Positions 1 through 9,211 of a stretch of DNA of 64,000 nt are shown in pieces. The notes beneath the pieces were generated by a model. That model saw only the letters and a list, made by a program, of their open reading frames with translations, searched no databases and was not told the DNA's origin. Both the position numbers and the translations under genes were made by a program. The stretch covers positions 8,308,001 to 8,372,000 of the forward strand of contig NZ_CP080521.1 of the NCBI RefSeq assembly GCF_019468565.1. Reading direction: 5' to 3'. Position 1 is the stretch's first letter; each line of letters opens with the position of its first letter. This stretch comes from Pseudonocardia sp. DSM 110487. GTDB taxonomy: Bacteria; Actinomycetota; Actinomycetes; Mycobacteriales; Pseudonocardiaceae.

Positions 1-1
1 G

Positions 2-496
2 CCGAGGGAGGCGCGGATGGGCGGCATGGGCATGGGCGGGCCGGGCGGGGGCCGTCCCGGTGGCCGCATGGTCGCAGGCGCACCAGTAGGCGGCCCCGTG
101 CGCGGCGGCGAGGGCCTCATGATCGGCGGCAACATACTGGGCGCCCCGACGCCGCCTGCCGAGCTCACCGCGCTCCTGCAGCGCGACTCAGGCGCCTACA
201 CATGGGCCGCCGCCACGATCGGGTCCAACGGCGCCGCCGGCTACCAGCTCGCGAGCGGCGAGCCGGTGATGGCACTCGGCGGGTTCAACGGCACCGATCC
301 CTTCCCCACCCTCGCGGGCTTCCAGCAGCTCGTCGCGGATGGCGAGATCCACTACTTCATCGGCGATGCGGGCCGCAGCAACACCGGGAGCGGCGGCAGC
401 GACGACGCCCACCGGATCGGCCTGTGGGTGCAGGAGAACTTCACACGGATTACGGTCGGCGGAACGACCGTGTACGACCTCACGCAGGTCCCGTGA
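2..496 (+). CDS. C-terminal part of GT39/PMT-type membrane glycosyltransferase (5' cut by window)
   Basis: The reading frame is open back to the first base of the window, so only the last ~164 residues are seen. They start with a Gly/Met/Pro-rich linker (MGGMGMGGPGG) and continue as a soluble domain with AAATIGSNGAAGYQLASG and a closing GGTTVYDL motif. The same domain closes the gene at 639, so this is the extracellular C-terminal domain of a paralogous polytopic glycosyltransferase of the YkcB/GT39-like group, which uses lipid-linked sugar donors at the outer membrane face. The paralogue match is seen in the sequence; the enzyme activity is inferred from family. No membrane segments remain in the window, and the donor and acceptor cannot be read. 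Confidence 0.8.
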   Translation, partial: PREARMGGMGMGGPGGGRPGGRMVAGAPVGGPVRGGEGLMIGGNILGAPTPPAELTALLQRDSGAYTWAAATIGSNGAAGYQLASGEPVMALGGFNGTDPFPTLAGFQQLVADGEIHYFIGDAGRSNTGSGGSDDAHRIGLWVQENFTRITVGGTTVYDLTQVP

Positions 497-638
497 GCCG
501 GCGCACGACCCACCGGCGGGTCCGCTCGTGGATTCTCCGCCACCGCTCGGCCACGTCGAGGTCGCGAGTCCCCATCGGACTGCGCTAGCGAGGACAGCAT
601 CGGATGGGAACGCCGACGAGCGTTGGCGAGGAGGCTTC

Positions 639-2462
639 GTGACCGTTGCGGCCGACACCGTCTTCATCCCCCGTCTGGCGCCGTTCGCCCCACCGGTGGA
701 GCGCACGCTCACTCGAGGCGAGCGGTACACGTTGGCCGGCCTGCTGCTCTGCGCCGCCGCCCTCTACCTGTGGAACCTGGGTTCCGCCGGCTGGGCGAAC
801 ATCTACTACGCGGGGGCCGTCCACGCCATGGCGCAGGACTGGACGGCCTTCTTCTTCGGGTCCACCGACGCGGGAAACATCGTCACGGTCGACACGCCGC
901 CCGCCTCGCTCTGGGCGATGGCCCTGTCCGCGCGGGTGTTCGGGCTCTCCTCGTGGAGCATGCTCGTCCCGCAGGCGATTATCGGTGCCTGCACCGTTGC
1001 GATGCTCTATGCCGCCGTGCGCCGGGTCGCCGGCCATGGCGCAGGCCTCGCGGCCGGGGCGACGTTGGCGCTCACGCCGGTGGCCGTGGAGGTGTTCCGG
1101 TACAACAACCCGGACGCACTGCTGGTGCTTCTGATGGTCACGACCGCCTATGCCGTGGTCCGCGCCACCCAGACCGCATCCACCGGCTGGCTGCTCATCG
1201 CCGGCGCGCTGATCGGGTTCGCGTTCCTGACGATGACGGTCCAGGCCCTCGTGCCGCTGCCGGCGATGGCGATGGCGTATCTGGTCGCCGCCCCGACCGG
1301 GTTCTGGCGGCGCGTGCGGCAGCTGCTGGCCGCGGGCGTCGCCATCGTCATCGCGGGTGGCTGGTGGTTCGCGGTTGTCGAGCTCTCACCCCCGGGCAGC
1401 CGCCCGTACATCGGCGGGTCCCGCACGGACAGCGCCCTGCAGCTGGCGCTGGGCGACAACGGCCTCGGCCGGGTCCTCGGCACCGCCGGCGACGGAACGA
1501 TGATCTCGGGCGGCGTTCCCGAGCCGACGGGGCCCGGCTCCGGCAGCGACCCCGGGATCCTGCGGATGGTCGACGCGCAGAACGGAGTGCTCGTCGGCTG
1601 GCTGCTGCCGACCGCGCTCACCCTGCTCCTGGTGGGGCTCTGGCTCACTCGCCGCGGCCGACGCACGGATACCACGCGCGCGTCGCTCCTGCTGTGGGGC
1701 GGCTGGACCGTGACCACAGCACTCGTGTTCAGCGAGGGGATCTACGGCTCATCGTCCATCGTGGCGCTCGCGCCCGGCGTCGCAGCGCTCGTCGGGATCG
1801 GTGGTGCGCTCCTGTGGGTGCGTCGGCGGAGCTGGGCAGGTCGCACGGCGCTCGCGCTGCTCGTGGCCGGCACGGCGGCGTGGGTGTTGGAGCTGCTCGA
1901 CCGGACGCCGGAGTTCCTGCCCTGGTTGCAGTGGGTCGTCGTCGCTGCCGCGACCGTCGCGTTCGTCGCGCTGCTGGTCCGACCCGCCGCCCGCCGCATC
2001 GGCGGCGTCATCCTGGTGCTCACGTTGGCGTCGACGGCGCTCGCGGCGCCCGCAGCATTCGCGGCACGGGCCGTGGCCGAAGGCGGCCAAGGCCGGACGC
2101 CGGTCGTGGACCCGGCGCCGAACACCCCCGATGCGCAGCTGGTGGCCATGCTCCGGTCGACCAGCAGGAGGTGGTCGGCCGCGACGATCGGCGCGCGGAG
2201 CAGCGCTGCGCTCACGCTCGCCAGCGACACCGCTGTGATGGGCATCGGCGGCTTCTCCGGTGGCGACCCGGCCCCCACGCTCGAGGAGTTCCGAGATCAC
2301 GTGGCCGCGCGCGAGGTGCGCTGGTTCGTCGACGACGGCGCAGGGGCGCAGCAGTCCGGTCCCGACAGCAACTCCGAGATCGTGTCCTGGGTGCGGGAGA
2401 ACTTCGAGTCGACGACGGTCGGCGGCCGCACGGTCTACGACCTGGACCCGCTGCTGCCCTGA
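639..2462 (+). CDS. GT39/PMT-type membrane glycosyltransferase
   Basis: A 607-residue polytopic protein. A GTG start is preferred because GAGGAGG lies at 628-634; the open frame runs further upstream but overlaps the previous gene. The N-terminal region carries WANIYYAGAVHAM and VDTPPASLWAMALSARVFG, the signature of the YkcA/YkcB group of PMT_2 glycosyltransferases. About a dozen hydrophobic segments follow, then a soluble C-terminal domain from about residue 490 (AATIGARSSAALTLASDTAVMG and GGRTVYDL). That domain is homologous to the tail of the preceding gene, so the two are tandem duplicates read in the same direction with a 142-base gap. Such enzymes transfer a sugar from a polyprenyl-phosphate donor to cell-wall glycans or proteins; the substrate is unknown. 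Confidence 0.85.
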   Translation: MTVAADTVFIPRLAPFAPPVERTLTRGERYTLAGLLLCAAALYLWNLGSAGWANIYYAGAVHAMAQDWTAFFFGSTDAGNIVTVDTPPASLWAMALSARVFGLSSWSMLVPQAIIGACTVAMLYAAVRRVAGHGAGLAAGATLALTPVAVEVFRYNNPDALLVLLMVTTAYAVVRATQTASTGWLLIAGALIGFAFLTMTVQALVPLPAMAMAYLVAAPTGFWRRVRQLLAAGVAIVIAGGWWFAVVELSPPGSRPYIGGSRTDSALQLALGDNGLGRVLGTAGDGTMISGGVPEPTGPGSGSDPGILRMVDAQNGVLVGWLLPTALTLLLVGLWLTRRGRRTDTTRASLLLWGGWTVTTALVFSEGIYGSSSIVALAPGVAALVGIGGALLWVRRRSWAGRTALALLVAGTAAWVLELLDRTPEFLPWLQWVVVAAATVAFVALLVRPAARRIGGVILVLTLASTALAAPAAFAARAVAEGGQGRTPVVDPAPNTPDAQLVAMLRSTSRRWSAATIGARSSAALTLASDTAVMGIGGFSGGDPAPTLEEFRDHVAAREVRWFVDDGAGAQQSGPDSNSEIVSWVRENFESTTVGGRTVYDLDPLLP

Positions 2463-2579
2463 CGGCGAACTCGTCACGACGGGATGGTGTTCGGCGAAGA
2501 CCAGAGCCTCACCCGTGGATCGACCCCTGCGCGCGCGGCGTCGCCTTGCGAGACTGCAACGGTGGTCGATGTCGGACGG

Positions 2580-4169
2580 ATGCTCGAGGTGACGCGGTCG
2601 GGGGCGGAACAGGCGGTCGGATCGGCGCGGGCGGTGGTGGCGCTGACTCGCTCCGGGGTGGTTCGCCCGGTACGCCCTGATCGCCTGCTCGGCATGGTCG
2701 CAGGCCTCGCCCGCTACGGCTTGACGATCACCGCGGGCTATGCGGCCGGGGCGGCGAGGCACCCGGACCGCACGGCGATCGTCGACGACGCGGGCACGCT
2801 CACGTTCGCCGAGCTGGCGACGTGGACCGACGCGATCGCCCGCGGGCTCGCCGCGGCCGGCGTCGGGCCGGGCACGCGCCTCGGCGTGCTCTGCCGCAAC
2901 CACCGCGGCGCGATCGCGGGCCAGATCGCGGCGGGCAAGCTGGGCGCCGATGCCGTGCTGCTGAACGTCGGGCTCTCCGCGACGCAGCTCCGCGAGGTCG
3001 CGGGCGAGCTGCGCCTGCATACGGTCGTGGCCGACGAGGAGTTCGGCCCGGCGCTCGCCGGCCTCCCGGAGCACGTCCACGTCGTCACCGATGCCGAGCT
3101 CGGCGACCTCGACGGCCCCGGCCAGCTGCCGCGGCGGCCACCCGCCGGGCACACCATCGTGCTGACGTCCGGCACCACCGGCACCCCCAAGGGCGCGCGG
3201 CGCCCGCCCCTGCACAGCATCTCCCCCGCCGCCGCAATCCTCTCCGCAATCCCGATGCGGGCCGGCGAGCCGGCGTTCATCGCCGCACCCCTGCTGCACA
3301 CATGGGGGTACGCGGCGCTGCAGCTGGCCGTGCTGCACGGCTCCCCTGTCGTGCTCGGCCGCAAGTACTCCCCGGCGGAGTTCCTGCGGATCGCCGGGGA
3401 GCACCGGGTCGACGCCGTGTTCGCGGTGCCGGTGATGCTGCAGCGGGTCCTCGAACTGCCCGCCGCCGACCTCGACAAGGCCTTGTCGACGCACCGACCG
3501 CGGATCGTCGCGGTGAGCGGGTCGGCACTGCCCGCCGAGCTGGCCACCACGTTCATGGACCGCTTCGGCGAGGTCCTCTACAACCTCTACGGCTCCACCG
3601 AGGTTTCGTGGGTGAGCATCGCGGGCCCGTCCGACCTGCGGGCAGCCCCCGGCACGGCGGGCCGCGCGCCCGTCGGCACCCGCCTGGTGATCCTCGGCGA
3701 CGACGACCGCCCGGTGCCGCCGGGCACCGAGGGCCGCGTGTTCGTCCACAACGACATGCCGTTCGCCGGCTACACGCGCGAGGGAACCGACGTCGAGCGG
3801 CTCGGGCGGATGATCGGCACGGGCGACGTCGGCCGCCTCGACGAGCACGGGCTCCTCCACCTCACGGGGCGCGCCGACGACATGATCGTCTCCGGCGGCG
3901 AGAACGTGCATCCCGGCCCGGTCGAGGACCTCATCGCGGCCCGGCCCGAGGTGCGCGAGGCCGCCGTCACCGGCGTGCCGGACGAGCAGTACGGCCAGCG
4001 GCTCGCCGCGTACGTCGTGCTGGAGCCGGGCTCCCGGGTGAGCGCCGACGACGTCCGCGGCTGGGTGCGCGCCGAGCTGAGCCGGTTCGCCGTGCCACGC
4101 GACGTCGAGTTCGTCAGCGAGCTGCCCCGCAACGCCACCGGGAAGGTCGTGCACCGCGAGGTGCGATGA
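2580..4169 (+). CDS. FadD-like fatty acyl-CoA ligase (AMP-forming)
   Basis: An ANL-superfamily adenylate-forming enzyme of ~529 residues. Motifs in order: the phosphate-binding loop TIVLTSGTTGTPKGARR, the A5 motif LYNLYGSTEVSW, the A7 region GTGDVGRLDEHGLLHLTGRADD, the hinge and IVSGGENVHPGPVE segment, and the C-terminal lysine motif RNATGKVVHREV. These show activation of a carboxylate, probably a fatty acid, to acyl-AMP and then acyl-CoA. The N-terminus (SGVVRPVRPDRLLGM, RYGLTITAGYAAGAARHPDR) resembles mycobacterial FadD2/FadD12-type ligases. GTG 2562 is an alternative start; ATG 2580 was taken because homologues begin near the LEVTRSG region. No strong ribosome site decides it. Confidence 0.9.
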   Translation: MLEVTRSGAEQAVGSARAVVALTRSGVVRPVRPDRLLGMVAGLARYGLTITAGYAAGAARHPDRTAIVDDAGTLTFAELATWTDAIARGLAAAGVGPGTRLGVLCRNHRGAIAGQIAAGKLGADAVLLNVGLSATQLREVAGELRLHTVVADEEFGPALAGLPEHVHVVTDAELGDLDGPGQLPRRPPAGHTIVLTSGTTGTPKGARRPPLHSISPAAAILSAIPMRAGEPAFIAAPLLHTWGYAALQLAVLHGSPVVLGRKYSPAEFLRIAGEHRVDAVFAVPVMLQRVLELPAADLDKALSTHRPRIVAVSGSALPAELATTFMDRFGEVLYNLYGSTEVSWVSIAGPSDLRAAPGTAGRAPVGTRLVILGDDDRPVPPGTEGRVFVHNDMPFAGYTREGTDVERLGRMIGTGDVGRLDEHGLLHLTGRADDMIVSGGENVHPGPVEDLIAARPEVREAAVTGVPDEQYGQRLAAYVVLEPGSRVSADDVRGWVRAELSRFAVPRDVEFVSELPRNATGKVVHREVR

Positions 4170-4219
4170 GCGAGCGAATCATCGGCGCAGCACCGCGTGA
4201 GGGGTGTCACCCAACCGAG

Positions 4220-4238
4220 TTAGGTAAGGCTTAGGTAC
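4220..4238 (+). promoter_or_regulatory. IdeR/DtxR-type iron box candidate
   Basis: The 19 bases TTAGGTAAGGCTTAGGTAC match the actinobacterial iron-box consensus TTAGGTTAGGCTAACCTAA at 14 of 19 positions. The site ends 9 bases before the GTG start of the following sucrase/ferredoxin-like gene and covers the likely -10 element (TAGGTA, 4232-4237), where a bound repressor would block transcription. The match is seen in the sequence; regulation by IdeR is inference. Confidence 0.55.
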
Positions 4239-4247
4239 TGTTCGGGG

Positions 4248-5120
4248 GTGGACCCGGACGCGAGGTGGCAGCGCTGCAGCCTTCTCGCGCTCGCCCGCGA
4301 CGAGCCGCTGGCCGGCACCGCGCCGGTCGCCCGCCGCTGGGTATGCGTCGAGCAGCGCGGCGCGTGGCCGAGTGACCTCACCACCCATCCGGAACCGGCC
4401 CTCGCCGCCCTCGCCGCCACCCCCGGCTGGCGGCTGCTGCTGATCCGCAGGCCCGGCCGCCGCGGCGAGCGGGGCGCGTCCCTGCGCGTGTTCCTTGCCG
4501 ACACCTCACCCGGCGCATCCCGCGTCACCACGTTCACCGTCGAGGGCCCCGAGGAGCTCGCCGGTCTCGAGCTGCCCGGCCCCGACGAGCCGCTGCCCGG
4601 CGCGCCGATCCACGACCCGCTGCTGCTGGTGTGCACGCACGGCCGGCGCGACCGCTGCTGCGCGGTGGACGGGCGCGCGCTCGCGCTCTCCGTGGTCGAC
4701 GCGGGCGAGCAGCACGTGTGGGAGTGCAGCCACCTCGGCGGCCACCGGTTCGCGCCCACCGCGCTCGTGCTCCCCACCGGCTACGCCTACGGCCGGCTCG
4801 ACCCCGCCACCGCGATCGCCGCCCGCAAGGCCGCCTTCCCCGGCGAGGTCGACACCACGCTCTGCCGTGGCCGCAGCACCTGGTCGCCGGCCGGTCAGGT
4901 CGCCGAGCTCGCCGTCCGCGGCGCCACCGGGCTGCGCGACGCCGACGCACTCCACGTCGCCGATGCTCCGGGCGGTGCCGTTGTCTCGGCCAGCGGCGGG
5001 CGACGCTGGGCAGTCGATGTGGCACCGCTCCTCGGTGCCCCTCGGCCACTGTCCTGTGGCACCGACCCGTCCCCGTGGCAGTCGCTGCGGGCCACCGCCA
5101 TCCATCCACTGCCCGCCTGA
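4248..5120 (+). CDS. sucrase/ferredoxin-like family protein (thioredoxin-like fold)
   Basis: A 290-residue member of the Suc_Fer-like family (COG4759). The diagnostic C-terminal half is present: CTHGRRDRCCAVDG (Cys129, Cys137, Cys138) followed by WECSHLGGHRFAPTALVLP (Cys160). These cysteines sit where thioredoxin-like [2Fe-2S] ferredoxins hold their cluster, so a redox or iron-sulfur role is plausible but unproven for the family. The GTG start lies 9 bases after an IdeR-like box, leaving little room for a leader, so transcription may start at or near the start codon. A second paralogue is at 21574. Context and box suggest expression under iron limitation. Confidence 0.85.
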   Translation: MDPDARWQRCSLLALARDEPLAGTAPVARRWVCVEQRGAWPSDLTTHPEPALAALAATPGWRLLLIRRPGRRGERGASLRVFLADTSPGASRVTTFTVEGPEELAGLELPGPDEPLPGAPIHDPLLLVCTHGRRDRCCAVDGRALALSVVDAGEQHVWECSHLGGHRFAPTALVLPTGYAYGRLDPATAIAARKAAFPGEVDTTLCRGRSTWSPAGQVAELAVRGATGLRDADALHVADAPGGAVVSASGGRRWAVDVAPLLGAPRPLSCGTDPSPWQSLRATAIHPLPA

Positions 5121-5293
5121 TACTTGCTTCAGTCTCTGCTGGAGATTTAGCCCCCCGCGCTCCGCACGCCCAACCATCCCCATCTGCTGACAGCGCCACT
5201 GCTGGGCTGGTGCGGCCACGACGATCGTGGCTGCACCTGCCCAGCTGTGTGGCGGTCCGATGCGGTGTGCCTCCGACCGGGCAGACTTCTGGC

Positions 5294-5800
5294 ATGCCCG
5301 CCGCTCCCGTCGCCCTTCCGCTGCGCCCGCCTGCCCACCAGGTGAGCCCGCGGGCCGTGCGGTGGTGGCAGCTGCGCGCCCTTCTCACGGTGGTCGTGCT
5401 CGCCGCCCCGCAGGCGGCCGTGCTGCTGTTCCTCGGCGGGGACGCGCCGGGCTGGCTCATGGCCACGACGATCGCGACGCTGGTGGCCGGGCTCGGGTAC
5501 GGGATCGCCGTACCACCGCTGCTCTACCGCATCCACCGGTGGGAGGTCACCCCCGAGGCGGTCTACACCCTGTCGGGGTGGCTGGTGCGGGAGTGGCGGA
5601 TCGCGCCGATCTCGCGGGTGCAGACCGTCGACACCGAGCACGGGCCGTTGCAGCAGCTGATGAAGCTCGCGAGCGTCACGGTCACCACGGCGTCGGCGCG
5701 CGGCCCGGTCAAGATCCGCGGACTCGACGAGGACGCGGCCGCGGAGCTCGCACGCCTGCTCACCGAGACCACGCAGGCGACCCCGGGGGACGCGACGTGA
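5294..5800 (+). CDS. bacterial PH-domain membrane protein, YdbS-like
   Basis: A 168-residue protein with two hydrophobic segments near the N-terminus (LLTVVVLAAPQAAVLLFLGG and LMATTIATLVAGLGYGIAV) and then a single bPH2 (DUF304) domain beginning at YRIHRWEVTPEAVYTLSGWLVREWRIAPISRVQTVDTE. The ATG at 5294 was chosen because the family starts here; the frame is open far upstream only as an overlap of the previous gene. No clear ribosome site is visible. The stop overlaps the start of the next gene (GTGA), so the pair is translationally coupled, the usual ydbS-ydbT arrangement. The molecular role of the family is not established. Confidence 0.85.
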   Translation: MPAAPVALPLRPPAHQVSPRAVRWWQLRALLTVVVLAAPQAAVLLFLGGDAPGWLMATTIATLVAGLGYGIAVPPLLYRIHRWEVTPEAVYTLSGWLVREWRIAPISRVQTVDTEHGPLQQLMKLASVTVTTASARGPVKIRGLDEDAAAELARLLTETTQATPGDAT

Positions 5801-7311
5801 CACCCGACGAGCCGCCGTGGCGGCGGCTGGACAGGCGGATGCTCGCGGTGACGCCGCTGTCCGGGGCGGTCCGGCTGCTGCCGGTGGCGGCGCTGCTCCT
5901 GCTGACCGGGCAGGGCGACGCGGCCGGGCGGCTGTGGGTGCCGCTCGGCATCGCGGTCGCACTCGTGCTCGGCGGCGTGGTGCGCTGGCGCACCACGCGG
6001 TACCGGATCACTGCCGACCGGGTGGAGCTGCACACCGGGTGGCTGCGCCGCCAGCGCCGGTCGGTGCCGCGGGACCGGATCCGCACCGTCGACCTCACCG
6101 CGAAACTGGTGCACCGCGTGTTCGGGCTCAGCGTCGTGCAGGTCGGCGCGGCATCCGGCTCATCACCGGAGAGCTCGGGACTCGCCCTCGACGCCGTCAG
6201 CAAGGCCGAGGCCGATCGGCTGCGCCGCGAGCTGCTGGACCGATCCGCCGCGGTCACGCCGGAGCATCCGGTCCCCCCACCGGCTGAGGACCTGGCCCGG
6301 CTGCGGTGGTCGTGGCTGCGCTTCGCCCCGCTGACGTTCTCCTCGATCGCCGGCATCGGCGCGGTCCTCGCCGCCGTCTACAACGTGTTCGACGACCTCG
6401 GGGTGGACCCACGAGACGTCCCTGCCGTCGACGACGCCGCCCACCGCCTCACCGCGGCGCCGATCTGGCTGGGCGTGGCCGTCGTCGCCTGCCTGCTGCT
6501 CGTGGTCGCGGTCATCGGCGCACTCCTGCTCTTCGCCGAGCGCTGGTACGACTACCGCCTCACCCGGGAGGCGAACACCGAGGGCGGAGCGCTCCGGGTC
6601 AAGCGCGGGCTGCTGACCCGCCGATCGCTGTCGGTGTCCGAGCAGCGCCTCCGCGGCGCTGAGGTCGTCGAGCCGCTGCTGCTGAGGGCCGGCAGGGGCG
6701 CGCAGACGAGGGCCCTGTCCGCCGGACTGTCCCGCGACGCCCAGGGCGGCGTCCTCCAGCCGCCCGCGCCGCGTGCCGAGGCGCATCGCGTCGCTTCGGT
6801 CGCCCTGCGCGAGCAGCCCGAACTAGCCACGCTCGCCCCGCTCCTGCGCCACCCCCGCGCGGCGCTGCGGCGCAGGCTGACCCGCGCCCTGCTCCCAGCC
6901 ACCGCCGTGGTCGTGATCGCGCTCGCGGTCGGGCTGGCCGTGCCGATCCCGTGGCTCGGGCCGGCCGGCCTCGTCCTGCTCCCGATCGCGCTGCTGCTCG
7001 CCCTTGATCGCTACCGCAACCTCGGGCACCGGCTCACGCCCCGGTACCTCGTCACCCGCCAGGGCTCGGTCCAACGGCGCACGGTCGCGCTGCAGCGGAC
7101 GGGTGTGATCGGCTGGACCTTCCGGCAGAGCGTGTTCCAGCGGCGAGCCGGACTCGTCGAGGTGGAGGCGGTCACCGCGGCCGGCGCGGGCGGCTACACC
7201 GTGCTCGACGTGTCCGCGCCCGACGGCGTCGCGCTGGCCGACGCGACGGTCCCGCACCTGCTCACCCCGTTCGTGATCGAGCAGGCGCCACTCGACCGGA
7301 CCCGTGGCTGA
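5797..7311 (+). CDS. multi-bPH2-domain membrane protein, YdbT-like
   Basis: A 504-residue membrane protein coupled to the upstream bPH2 gene by a 4-base GTGA overlap. It contains three PH-like modules separated by hydrophobic pairs: the first near residues 65-150 (YRITADRVELHTGWLRRQRRSVP), the second after ~245 (YDYRLTREANTEGG) and the third after ~405 (HRLTPRYLVTRQGSVQRRTV). Length and module count match the YdbT family. In Bacillus the ydbS-ydbT pair is linked to envelope stress and antimicrobial resistance; here only the pairing is seen, so function is inferred at family level. Confidence 0.85.
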   Translation: MTPDEPPWRRLDRRMLAVTPLSGAVRLLPVAALLLLTGQGDAAGRLWVPLGIAVALVLGGVVRWRTTRYRITADRVELHTGWLRRQRRSVPRDRIRTVDLTAKLVHRVFGLSVVQVGAASGSSPESSGLALDAVSKAEADRLRRELLDRSAAVTPEHPVPPPAEDLARLRWSWLRFAPLTFSSIAGIGAVLAAVYNVFDDLGVDPRDVPAVDDAAHRLTAAPIWLGVAVVACLLLVVAVIGALLLFAERWYDYRLTREANTEGGALRVKRGLLTRRSLSVSEQRLRGAEVVEPLLLRAGRGAQTRALSAGLSRDAQGGVLQPPAPRAEAHRVASVALREQPELATLAPLLRHPRAALRRRLTRALLPATAVVVIALAVGLAVPIPWLGPAGLVLLPIALLLALDRYRNLGHRLTPRYLVTRQGSVQRRTVALQRTGVIGWTFRQSVFQRRAGLVEVEAVTAAGAGGYTVLDVSAPDGVALADATVPHLLTPFVIEQAPLDRTRG

Positions 7312-7313
7312 GA

Positions 7314-8123
7314 TCAGGGCTTTCTCGCCACTCCGCAGTACATCGCGACGTCGGTGTCCTTCTTGACCAACCCGGTCGCCATGTCGTCGGGTCGCCACTT
7401 GTGCACCTGCACCACGCCCGGCTCGAGCAGCTCCACACCGTCGAAGAACTTCTCCACCTGGACGCGGTCGCGCAGCTTCATCACCTCACCGCGGGCCTCG
7501 TACGCCTGCACCACCCCGGCGAGCGGCTCCGGATCGAAGTCGCCGGTGGCCGTCGACACGGCGACGTAACTACCGGACGGCAGCGGATCCACGAGATGGC
7601 GCATCACCGCGAGCGCCTCGTCGTCGTCATCGATGAAATGCAGCACCGCGATCACCAGCAACGCGACGGGCCGGCCCAGATCGATGGTGTCGCGCAGCTG
7701 TTGCGCCCCCAAGATCGCTGCAGGGTCGCGCATGTCGGCGTGGATGTAGGCCGTGCGGCCCTCCCCGGTGCTGGTCATCAGCGCCCGCGCGTGGGCGAGG
7801 ACGACCGGGTCGTTGTCGGTGTAGACGATCCGCGCGTCGGGCGTGACCGTCTGCACCACCTCGTGCAGGTTCGGCGAGGTCGGGATGCCCGTTCCGATGT
7901 CCAGGAACTGCCGGACACCGCACTCCCCTGCCAGGAACCGGCCGACGCGCTGCATGAACGCCCGGTTCGACCGCATCGACGTGCGCAACCCCGGCCACGC
8001 CTTCATCGCGGCCTCGGCGGCCTCTCGATCGAGCGCGTAGTTGTCCTTGCCCCCGAGGACGTAGTCATAGATCCGGGCGCCGTGAGCCCGGCTCAAATCC
8101 AGCTCATCGCCGGGCGTCACCAT
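7314..8123 (-). CDS. DUF574 SAM-dependent methyltransferase
   Basis: A 269-residue member of the actinobacterial S-adenosyl methyltransferase family PF04672. Family hallmarks are seen: IYDYVLGGKDNYALDREAA near the N-terminus, the SAM-binding FLDIGTGIPTSPNLHE, VVYTDNDPVVLAHARAL as motif II and VALLVIAVLHFIDDDDEA as motif III. These proteins are amplified in Pseudonocardia, Streptomyces and relatives and their substrates are unknown. It is convergent with the bPH2 pair (2-base gap) and has a paralogue at 24827-25639. The start MVTPGDELDLSRAHGARIYDY fits the family, though no strong ribosome site was identified. Confidence 0.9.
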   Translation of the reverse strand: MVTPGDELDLSRAHGARIYDYVLGGKDNYALDREAAEAAMKAWPGLRTSMRSNRAFMQRVGRFLAGECGVRQFLDIGTGIPTSPNLHEVVQTVTPDARIVYTDNDPVVLAHARALMTSTGEGRTAYIHADMRDPAAILGAQQLRDTIDLGRPVALLVIAVLHFIDDDDEALAVMRHLVDPLPSGSYVAVSTATGDFDPEPLAGVVQAYEARGEVMKLRDRVQVEKFFDGVELLEPGVVQVHKWRPDDMATGLVKKDTDVAMYCGVARKP

Positions 8124-8198
8124 CGCGTTGGCTCCGTTCTGTCCGGTTTCAGATCGATCTTAGGACCCGAACCGCGCCAGGCACGCGCCCGAACGGAG

Positions 8199-9131
8199 TC
8201 ACCGGCTGGTCCTCGACTCCTGCTCGGCCGTGGCCTGGATGAGCTGGAGCAGCGCTTCGTCGAGGCCGGGCGCGAACTCCTCGGGCCGCTCCGGCGCCGT
8301 CTCGAGCGGCACGCCCTCGGGCCTGCCCATCTCCGTGCTGAGGGTCGTCCCGTCCTTGAACGCCGACTCACCCTGGAGGATCTTGCCCGCCTCGTTGAGG
8401 TTGTCGGCGCTGAACAGGAACTGCCGCTCGCCGAGGCCCTGGTCGAGCAACGTCTTGACCTCCGGGTAACGCTCGGCCTTGGTCTTCGGGATCGGGAGCA
8501 CCTTGCCCCAGTTCACCCCGAGGCTTTCCAGAGCCTTGGCGTAGACGTTCTCGTGCGCCTGGTCACGCACGATGAGGTAGGAGACCGTCGAGCGGGCCGT
8601 CTTGTTGGCGGTCATCTCGTAGATCCGGCATTTCTGCAGCCGCCCGGTCGACTCGAGCATCAGGTTGTAGAGCAGATCGAGAACCAGGTTTCCGCTGTTG
8701 TAGACGTACGACCCCGACCACGGGTTGCCGACGGCATCCACCGGCATGGCGCCCTGCGCGCCGACGAGGAAGTGGTGGATGTTGCCGTTCGACAGCGCCA
8801 TCGACAGCGGCGTCGCACCGCCCGCGGCGGGCTCGTCGAGCGGGGCGGTGGCCGAACCGCGGTAGCGCGGGGATCCGTCGACGAGCCGCGCGATCGTCGT
8901 CGCGATCAACTCCACGTGGCTGATCTCCTCGGTGCCGACGCCGTAGAGGAGGTCGCGGTAGGGCTTGGCCTTGCCGTTGCCGCGGAAGTTGAAGCTCTGG
9001 AAGAGGTACTGCATCATCGTGCGCATCTCACCGAACTGACCACCCAGGCCTTCCTGCAGCGCATTGGCCGCGGCCGGGTCGGGTTCGTCCGGAACGATCT
9101 CGTTGATCAGCCGCTGGACGTGCATGAACAT
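8199..9131 (-). CDS. manganese catalase
   Basis: A 310-residue dimanganese catalase that disproportionates hydrogen peroxide in the cytoplasm. Metal-ligand motifs are intact: Glu35 (GEMRTMMQYLFQ), Glu69 and His72 (YGVGTEEISHVELIATTI), Glu160 (LESTGRLQKCRIYEMT) and His193 (RDQAHENVYAKALESLG). The ATG at 9131 was preferred because GAGG lies at a good distance upstream (reading GGCGAGGCAACTCG before the ATG); an in-frame ATG at 9125 is the alternative. The open frame continues upstream for over 600 codons but only as antisense of the next gene. A dyad operator candidate lies at 9212-9226. Confidence 0.93.
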   Translation of the reverse strand: MFMHVQRLINEIVPDEPDPAAANALQEGLGGQFGEMRTMMQYLFQSFNFRGNGKAKPYRDLLYGVGTEEISHVELIATTIARLVDGSPRYRGSATAPLDEPAAGGATPLSMALSNGNIHHFLVGAQGAMPVDAVGNPWSGSYVYNSGNLVLDLLYNLMLESTGRLQKCRIYEMTANKTARSTVSYLIVRDQAHENVYAKALESLGVNWGKVLPIPKTKAERYPEVKTLLDQGLGERQFLFSADNLNEAGKILQGESAFKDGTTLSTEMGRPEGVPLETAPERPEEFAPGLDEALLQLIQATAEQESRTSR

Positions 9132-9211
9132 CGAGTTGCCTCGCCTTCGTCCGGTTGCGTGCTTTCGTCCTCCGTGCATGAGGCAGTACACAGAATTGAT
9201 CGATTCGCATT

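Noticed and set aside
1749..4154. 801-codon open frame on the minus strand
   Set aside because: It runs antisense to the glycosyltransferase end and to the FadD-like ligase, which has every family motif on the plus strand.
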